Positions 58,701 to 64,000 of a stretch of DNA of 64,000 nucleotides are shown here, one piece after another. The stretch covers positions 1-64,000 of the forward strand of contig JASJFT010000112.1 of assembly GCA_030770425.1 (NCBI GenBank), given 5' to 3'. Position 1 is the first letter of the stretch. Each line of letters opens with the position of its first letter. Both the position numbers and the translations under genes were made by a program. The notes under the pieces were generated by a model. The model saw only the letters and a list, made by a program, of their open reading frames with translations, was not told the origin of the DNA and made no database searches. This DNA is from Darksidea phi. Taxonomy: Eukaryota; Ascomycota; Dothideomycetes; Pleosporales; Lentitheciaceae.

Positions 58701-59476
58701 TCGCACACGCGGAACAGTTCCAAGCCGGCGTATCAGACTCCGAAGACGCGTCTAAAGCACAAGACGGCGCAGAAGACAAAACAGACCAACGCCTCATGTC
58801 CACCATCTTTGCAAAGTCAGGCGTGCACTCGGTCGTCGAGCACGACGCCATCGTGAACTCCACCGCCTCAGGCCGTAAGCGCAAGGTGCAAGCCGACCCA
58901 GCTTTCGTGCAGCGCGAAGCCAGGCGTCAAGCCGCTATCGCAGCAGAGCAACTGAAGAAGTCGATGGAAGAGGCTCGACGTGCACCCGTTGGTGTACCTA
59001 CCTGGACAGGCATGTACGGCGAAGCGGGACGGCCCGAAGCACCCCCACCCCGTCCTCCCCCATCAGCTCGCGGCGGGTTTTCTTCTCGCGGTGGACGAGG
59101 CGGCGCCGCGCCTTCCTCATCCTCGATCCTCAGCAACCTAGCAGCTCGCCAGGGTCGTCCCCATCCCTCCACGCCTACTAATGACTCCAACTCGTCGACA
59201 CCCGGCTCCTCGCGCGCCTCGACGCCCACGCAATCCTTCCGTGGCCGTCAAATGCTCTCCAAGATCCGCGATTATATGATTACACATGGCGGCGTAGTTC
59301 CCACTCGCATGTTGGTCGATCACTTTGATCATTATTGCAGAGCCGTGCCAGGGCGAAGTGAAGAGTTCAAGGAGATGCTCAAGTTGATTGCTAGGTTGGA
59401 GAAGGGTGGGAGTAGTCAAAGGGGACGGTGGGTGCTGAAAGATGAGTGGAGGGAGGGTGCAACTGGACGGTCATGA
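55796..59476 (+). CDS. RAD26: Transcription-coupled repair SNF2 ATPase (Rad26/CSB/ERCC6)
   Basis: A single exon of 1226 residues from the ATG at 55796. The first 400 residues are acidic and coiled-coil forming. The SNF2 core has motif I DEMGLGKTIQAISFVAGL from residue 432, DEGHKI (motif II) near 564, LSGTPMQNNLTELWSLFDFV, and helicase-C motifs VGGLGVNLTGANRVI and RSWRLGQKREVEIYR around residues 825-870. A basic Gly/Arg/Ser-rich linker follows. A C-terminal winged-helix-like module from about residue 1160 (IRDYMITHGGVVPTRMLVDH) corresponds to the ubiquitin-binding/WHD region of CSB. CSB proteins sit on stalled RNA polymerase II and recruit nucleotide-excision repair. The length agrees with fungal homologues. 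Confidence 0.93.
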   Translation: MIPSADTRISSSEAVQPPANESAPAQAPDTVNGEDAHVVEEELPSDADEETRLKFLTTGARDQDDLERDIGRQADQLLTEQADERDKKRMDKAEGEAKRAEAAIQKIKNRLALPMADTQRSKLRGEIYTYQKKIEALDQELDAIQQRINDRHKIPGEAVPAQDGVNGPLPNESKREYLIRTGKITPFSRLAQNQPDAGTLGEVMQDAEVEDMVEEAAKGPTSHQHLMKPGFEEVESAPEVGSAEETPPPRKKQRIAAAGGAISSRNTSVAPETPASDSDEAYAPEMSDHELAVLGESEGDEYEDDMVGRKREVSGKKAKKRTRDTQAAQAEEDLAGVDDGNEKVYRNRIRTWTEKRSAARRRAQDKKGELIEEDHDGDDECYKPHPTEPDTEFDAGFKIPGDIYPALFDYQKTGVQWLWELYSQNVGGIIGDEMGLGKTIQAISFVAGLHYSKLLTKPAIVVCPATVMKQWVNEFHRWWPALRVSILHTSGSGMLDTRREDRMEREMELRDYEDYETLTSAGKAAKKIVEKVKRDGHVLITTYSGLQTYSEFLVPIDWETAILDEGHKIRNPNTSITIHCKELRTPNRIILSGTPMQNNLTELWSLFDFVFPMRLGTLVNFRNQFEFPIKRGGYANASNLDFETAMRCAETLKDAINPYLLQRFKVDVAADLPQKKEQVLFCKLTRPQRRAYEGFLQSEDMKSIASGKRQMLFGIDYLRKVCNHPDLTDHKNLSKQPGYDYGAPNKSGKMQVVKELLSLWVKGGHKTLLFAQHRIMLDILQRFLDRLPDVNYRRMDGETPIKSRQDMVDEFNSNPNLHVFLLTTKVGGLGVNLTGANRVIIYDPDWNPSTDIQARERSWRLGQKREVEIYRLMSAGTIEEKIYHRQIFKQFLTNKVLKDPKQRQTFQMSDLHDLFTLGSDNTDGETETANMFRGSEVQFDKDGKTVNGDASTAAPGATAAEDLAAVKGIAHAEQFQAGVSDSEDASKAQDGAEDKTDQRLMSTIFAKSGVHSVVEHDAIVNSTASGRKRKVQADPAFVQREARRQAAIAAEQLKKSMEEARRAPVGVPTWTGMYGEAGRPEAPPPRPPPSARGGFSSRGGRGGAAPSSSSILSNLAARQGRPHPSTPTNDSNSSTPGSSRASTPTQSFRGRQMLSKIRDYMITHGGVVPTRMLVDHFDHYCRAVPGRSEEFKEMLKLIARLEKGGSSQRGRWVLKDEWREGATGRS

Positions 59477-60190
59477 GTGCGCCGTGTGGGCGTCTTACTG
59501 GCCATATATGAGATGGGCATTTTCACGAGAGGTTATTGATTTCTACTGCATAGCGTTCACGATTTCTAGAAGATACCACTGGATTCTCGCCAAGACATGG
59601 GCGAGGCCCCGCATTCCGTGCGTTGTTGACATGGACACAACAAAACACAAACACCAGAAAAAACAATTAAACTCGGAACTACTTTCAGATGACATCAACA
59701 AGATGGATTGAGTTGATTGTGTTATTAACAGACGTTACGTAGATGTCATAACGGCTAGACCTTGTAGCATCATTCCTTATCTTCTCCTTTGCCACTCCAA
59801 ACAATAGCTCCAGCAGATTACTATGATGGCCCACTGACTATCCTACCATTGCATCGAAACAGTTCTTTTGACAGTATTAGTATGCGTAGATTCCTTGTAA
59901 ATGCTGTTGGACCAACGATTCCTGGACTGAATGCCCCGCTATATCAAACGCCGAAACACCAGATGCCAGAAAATGAGCGAAAAATGTCAACTGCCAAGAT
60001 GACTCGTAGTGAACGCTGCGATCCCCTGTAGCACACCAACCCATTTAAATAATCATATAAGGAACGTAAATATGGACAAGTTGTGAAGCGAACGACTGTC
60101 GTTATCGTATGCAGGTGCCGAAGCGAGCTGTGTGTGGGTCCTGATGTGTGCTTGGATAGATGGTGATGTTCGGTGTGGGCGGCGCGATGT
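59477..60190. other. Convergent 3' flanks
   Basis: 714 bp between the stops of the CSB gene and the DUF7137-like gene. AT-richer than its surroundings, with no gene I can support. Confidence 0.5.
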
Positions 60191-61185
60191 TCACCACACA
60201 CCAAAGCTGGCGGTGAAGTAGAGGAGGGAGGCGATTGTGGTAGCGGAGGTGATAAAGATGGCTTTGAGCGTCAATTGCTCGAATGGAGAAAGGGCCCCGT
60301 TGCAATTGGCGCACTTGAAGTCTATTGCGGATTAGTAAAACATGATCTAGGAGCCCATGTCTAGAAAGACAATGGGGCTTACCATTATAAGGTGTGTAGG
60401 CTTGTGGCGAGTACATGCCGAAGGTGAATTGCTTGTACGGCGCTAGGTAGCCGGGCTTTGGGGGCGCCGTGACGCTCGTGTTGGAGTCGTATATCATGAG
60501 GGTATACATCTCCGTAAGCAATTCTGCACCGTTAGGGTGGTCCTCCTTGTAGGTTTTTGTGTTCCAGAACACCTCGCCCGTAGGCTCGACTGACTGATTG
60601 ACAGCGAGGGTGTAGGTGGCCTGGTTGGCGGTGCATGTTGCTAAGATATCTACGGCACTTGGGGTCATGGAGAGGGATGTGTAGTTCCAGGCGAAGTGGA
60701 CCCAGTCACCGATCTTGTAAAACTGTTGGCCATCGAAGACGCCGGGTGTCACCATTGCGATGCCTCCCGCGGGGACATCGTCGCCGAAGTTGGTGACCTT
60801 GGGCTTACCGCTTGTTTTGGTTGCCCCTTTACTGTTGCTGCCCGTAGGGGTGCCGCTGCCGCTGCCACTCTCCTTGTCAGTCGTCTTGCTATCACCGGAA
60901 TTGGTCGGGGTAGGCTTTTCGGTCACGGATGCATCGCCAGACTCTTTTGGGGCGTCGGTAGTCTTCGCGTCTGAAGTAGACTCGGGTTTGGCGGAATCAG
61001 ACTCTGAGGGCACGATTAGCTAGGCCTTCCCTATTCAAGGGGGACGGAGAGGGCTCACTGTCTTGTCGTCCGTATATTACATTCTTTACGTCGCCGAGAG
61101 CGTGTGCATCGTCAAAGACGTCGGGCCAGGCGGCCGAAACCGACGAGAAGGCCACTACGGCGGCGAGCAGCTGCGACGGCCTCAT
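60191..61185 (-). CDS. Secreted/membrane protein of the fungal DUF7137 type
   Basis: Three exons, 61185-61059, 61003-60383 and 60321-60191, give 292 residues with all phases closing. An N-terminal signal peptide (MRPSQLLAAVVAFSSVSAAW) is followed by a long Ser/Thr/Lys-rich, probably O-glycosylated stretch (residues about 43-110). A conserved beta-type domain comes next (YKIGDWVHFAWNYTSLSMTP, IDVLATCTANQATYTLAVNQ-like). The C terminus has a Cys-X2-Cys pair and a final hydrophobic helix (LTLKAIFITSATTIASLLYF), suggesting a cell-surface, membrane-anchored protein. The family assignment is from memory of its pattern and moderate in certainty. Function unknown. Reading through the second intron would give a spurious, longer product. 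Confidence 0.75.
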
Positions 61186-62309
61186 AGCGATCGTCGAGAG
61201 CTGTGGTGGGGAGAAGAGCGAGGGATTGGGAAGGCTGCGAAATCCGAACGGGGAGCGGGGGCGGTGGTGGTGGTGGTGGCAGGTGTCGCCGTCTCAGCAG
61301 GCTGTTCGGTAGTGCAGAGCGGCGTCGTGTTCTCTGGGTAACGCAATGTCAACAAAACGGAACGCGCGCAAAAAGGGACAGCGAAAGGCGCAGGCGGCGT
61401 CTTGTTCCACCACAAACGAGCGACTGGTGAAGAGCAAAGAACAGCGAGGGGTGGGGGCGAGCGAAGGATGAAGGGTGGCCGGAGAGTGGTGAGGAGTTGG
61501 TGATTAAGGTTGAGTGGAGAGCAGAAAAGCGGACAGGGGCGCACGCCGGTTTGGCCTTAGGGGCGCGCCACTTTCGCCGCTCAACCGCCAAAAATAGGCC
61601 GGCCCGTCACAATCATCGAGGTCATTACTGCGCATCCATGCAGCGCGGCCTTTTGTTATATTGGCCCGTCATGCGTTGATGATCTGTTCGTCCCCCCCGT
61701 GCGAATGTTTGGCGACAGACAATTGATGGAGCAGACCAGCAGACCCCAATGCCCTTCAATGTTTGTTTCGGCCATCGCGCATACCATAGTGCCCACCACC
61801 CATAGCCACCCATTTCAGCCCCAATGCTCTGTCACGGTGCGCTGCCACCGTGTCGGTCGCCATCACCTCGTTGCATTCTGCATTCGTCTTGTCTCAGCTC
61901 CCATCAGCAGTCCTTCTCCTCCCCGCCGCTCAGCGCTGAGCCTTGGCCATCTCAGACCACTCGTTGGTAGCTGTTTCGGTTTTTGCACCGCCCATAAAAG
62001 CGATGGACACCCGGGGTTTGGTAATCCACCTAGACATGCATGTAGCCCGCAGTAATCTTCACCATCTTGCCGACAGGTAATAAGAACACCAGCTATGGAA
62101 GAAATGAGATAATACGGCTCGCGAAAAGAGCGCTAATACCGCTTCAGCATGCTGGTGGCCACCACCTGTAAAAGATGTAGGATCAAGGGTGTATTAAATA
62201 TATCGTTTCTTCTATAGGGGTATACAATGAGTGTATCACAACCAATCCCGCTCCAAGACGCCAACGCTAGTGCAGACCTAAAAAATCAGAGAAACGTCCT
62301 GCATGGTGC
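61186..62309. other. Intergenic, DUF7137-type gene promoter and DUF3112 gene 3' flank
   Basis: 1.1 kb without a supported gene. It includes CCA/GGT-rich simple sequence near 61255-61285 that belongs to the leader of the gene at 60191. Confidence 0.5.
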
Positions 62310-64000
62310 TCATCTCTTTTCTTTATCTTTTTCCGTCTCGCTCAGACTGTGCTGCATTGGTGCTGCCTCAAAGCTGAACCGCGCAAACTCCTGCTCCGCC
62401 TGCTCGGTGTTCATACTTGTGCCCGTCACACTATTAGACGACTGCGGCGGACCGTTTGTCTCCGCGGCTGATGCATAGCCGTGCTTCGTAGTGAGATTGG
62501 AGTTTGCTGCAACGTAGCTACTTAGGCTGTAATTATGCTTCTTGGGTAGGTCGGAGCTTGTGGTTACAGAATTGGGGCTGTACGTGTGTTTCTTGGGGAG
62601 ACTGAAGCTTGCAGTCGCAGCACTAGGGATGTACTCGTGCTTCCTAGGGAGATCGGAACTCCGGCGGTCAGACATGTAACGATGATTCCACCCATTTTGA
62701 GAACTCGTATAGTCTTGTCCCTTCTTCGCTGCAGTGATGGCGACGTATTCTGGTGGTAACGACTGCTTCGCCTCGCTGTTGGCTTCGAGCTTAGCGATTG
62801 CTGCATCAATAGCGTTACTCCTCTCCATATCTGGGGTGTCCGGTATCATTCTAGACGAGCTGGCAGGTGACCGGCTAGAACGATTGCGGTGCTCCAGCAC
62901 TGGAATCTGACCCTGTGGGAGTTGTGATTCACGCAGGGGCCAGTCGTTGTTTGACAAGATTGGTATAGGCGGTGCATTCCCGTCTATCCAGGTGTGACGC
63001 ACCGGATCCCAGCTCGATTTTGGGGACAGAGTCGATTGTGACATGGTAGAGGGCGTAATCCCAAAGTGCGGAATACTGCTTATTGACGTAGTTCGTGATG
63101 TGCGCTTGACCTTCCAACTGCCGCTCTTGGGATCAATTTCAAGCACACTTGACGGGTAGCGGAGGGAGTCTGCCAGCGTCTGTGTGTCGTCGAAGATTGA
63201 GTATTCGTACTGATGCAATGTCTCATTCGACGCAGTGGAACGAATACTTGCCGTCGTCGATGCGCGCTTAAGATTCTTTTCCTTGCCGATAACATCGACT
63301 GTGTAGGGGCTGTCGCGGTCTTTGGGCCGGGCTTTGGCTTTGGCTTTGTTAGTGTAGTCTCCCGGTTTGTTTGAGCCGTCGGGGATGTAGAAGCGCAGAT
63401 CAACGCGAAGGACAGCGTACAAGAGAATGACAAGGAACTCTGTAGTGAAGTTGAAGGTATAGAAACAAGCCTTGGAATAGTACCATGGGGCGTCCATGAC
63501 CTGCCCTTTGGCATTGCGAAGAGGAGTCGGCGGAAGCCACGCAGACACAACCCGGAATATCTGGCCTACAGACAGGATGGCGGTAGCAATGAGAAGAATA
63601 GCAATGTTGTTTCTAAGACGACCGGCGCCAAACTTTTCAGTGCCACGGCGCGGGAAAATGAGCGAAAGAAGGACCACTACGATCGGGGCGAAGCATAAGA
63701 AGGCGAGATAAGTTTGGCCGGTAAGTTGCAGATTGCGATCGATCCGAAGCGTGTTCACATCCAATGTGAAGAACTGTTGAATAGCGCCTACCACCAGCAT
63801 GATCAAGCTGAGGATTAGGCACCCGAGTGCAGCTCGAAAGATTATCCGAGACGGCGTTGACCAGCCGAACCGTGGGTGCTGTGCTCGAACGATCCGTTGC
63901 GTGAAGAACCAATTGACGATATAGAGAATAATCGTTCCAACGTATACAAAGACCTGCGCCGCTATTCCCAGGCTGACATTCTTTACATGCCGTGCCCAGG
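62310..64000 (-). CDS. DUF3112 seven-helix membrane protein (family C-like receptor), 5' end beyond window
   Basis: The frame is open from the window end (entering with WARHVKNVSLGIAAQVFVYV) to the stop at 62310, giving 563 visible residues. Several hydrophobic helices follow one another: the entry helix, RIIFRAALGCLILSLIMLVV, GQTYLAFLCFAPIVVVLLSL, NNIAILLIATAILSVGQIFR and FNFTTEFLVILLYAVLRVDL. The helical part ends at RFYIPDGSNKPGDY, followed by a long Ser/Thr/Pro-rich cytoplasmic tail with repeated LPKKH(T/N)Y(S) units. Ascomycete genomes annotate this family as family C-like GPCR or DUF3112; no ligand is known. The start codon and first helices lie outside the window. Confidence 0.85.
   Translation of the reverse strand, partial: WARHVKNVSLGIAAQVFVYVGTIILYIVNWFFTQRIVRAQHPRFGWSTPSRIIFRAALGCLILSLIMLVVGAIQQFFTLDVNTLRIDRNLQLTGQTYLAFLCFAPIVVVLLSLIFPRRGTEKFGAGRLRNNIAILLIATAILSVGQIFRVVSAWLPPTPLRNAKGQVMDAPWYYSKACFYTFNFTTEFLVILLYAVLRVDLRFYIPDGSNKPGDYTNKAKAKARPKDRDSPYTVDVIGKEKNLKRASTTASIRSTASNETLHQYEYSIFDDTQTLADSLRYPSSVLEIDPKSGSWKVKRTSRTTSISSIPHFGITPSTMSQSTLSPKSSWDPVRHTWIDGNAPPIPILSNNDWPLRESQLPQGQIPVLEHRNRSSRSPASSSRMIPDTPDMERSNAIDAAIAKLEANSEAKQSLPPEYVAITAAKKGQDYTSSQNGWNHRYMSDRRSSDLPRKHEYIPSAATASFSLPKKHTYSPNSVTTSSDLPKKHNYSLSSYVAANSNLTTKHGYASAAETNGPPQSSNSVTGTSMNTEQAEQEFARFSFEAAPMQHSLSETEKDKEKR

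Noticed and set aside
60102..61013. 303-codon single-frame reading of the DUF7137-type gene
   Set aside because: It omits the signal peptide and runs through the intron at 60382-60322 into a wrong frame; the spliced model ends with a proper membrane anchor at 60191.

Overview
This window is nuclear DNA of a filamentous ascomycete, most likely a dothideomycete. The evidence is short introns (about 45-60 bp, GTRNGT donors, CTRAY-like branch points), Pezizomycotina-type genes (CON7, HIR3, a ChAP exomer subunit, a DUF3112 receptor-like protein, a secreted DUF7137-like protein), and C-to-T decay of duplicated DNA typical of repeat-induced point mutation (RIP). I spliced the genes by hand. Most models close in frame across all their exons; the exceptions are flagged.

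Layout. 1-780 is an AT-shifted, RIP-like relic. 1082-2714 is a BTB-domain gene with an unresolved start. 4-31 kb is gene-dense and conserved: a coiled-coil/ZZ-like protein, a ROG1-type lipase, HIR3, a ChAP, ribosomal protein S16, an ATS1-like RCC1 protein, RAD9, an F-box protein, a THI20-type HMP kinase/TenA fusion, and a DBP2-type RNA helicase with an unusually long internal intron. 31.1-40.5 kb is gene-poor and ends in the 5' leader of the CON7-like C2H2 regulator (40483-42034). The last 1.7 kb before the CON7 start contains no ATG on the coding strand. After another 3 kb with no gene come a mitochondrial PPR gene and RTF2.

48.7-55.5 kb is a rearranged patch. An intact fructosyl-amine oxidase gene (FAOX, plus strand) lies head-to-head with a stand-alone adenylate-forming enzyme (minus strand). 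Left of the enzyme are two inverted fragments of the same FAOX gene and a scrap of the enzyme gene. A small single-pass membrane-protein gene sits among these fragments. One FAOX fragment carries strong RIP-type changes and the other does not. 55.8-64 kb returns to ordinary content: a CSB/Rad26 repair ATPase, a secreted or membrane DUF7137-like protein, and a DUF3112 membrane protein cut by the window end.

The conserved genes are mostly unlinked housekeeping functions: chromatin, Golgi export, translation, checkpoint, thiamine salvage, RNA helicase, mitochondrial RNA and transcription-coupled repair. The parts most worth following up are the ATG-free CON7 leader, the DBP2 intron, and the FAOX/adenylating-enzyme inverted duplication with its repeated promoter elements.
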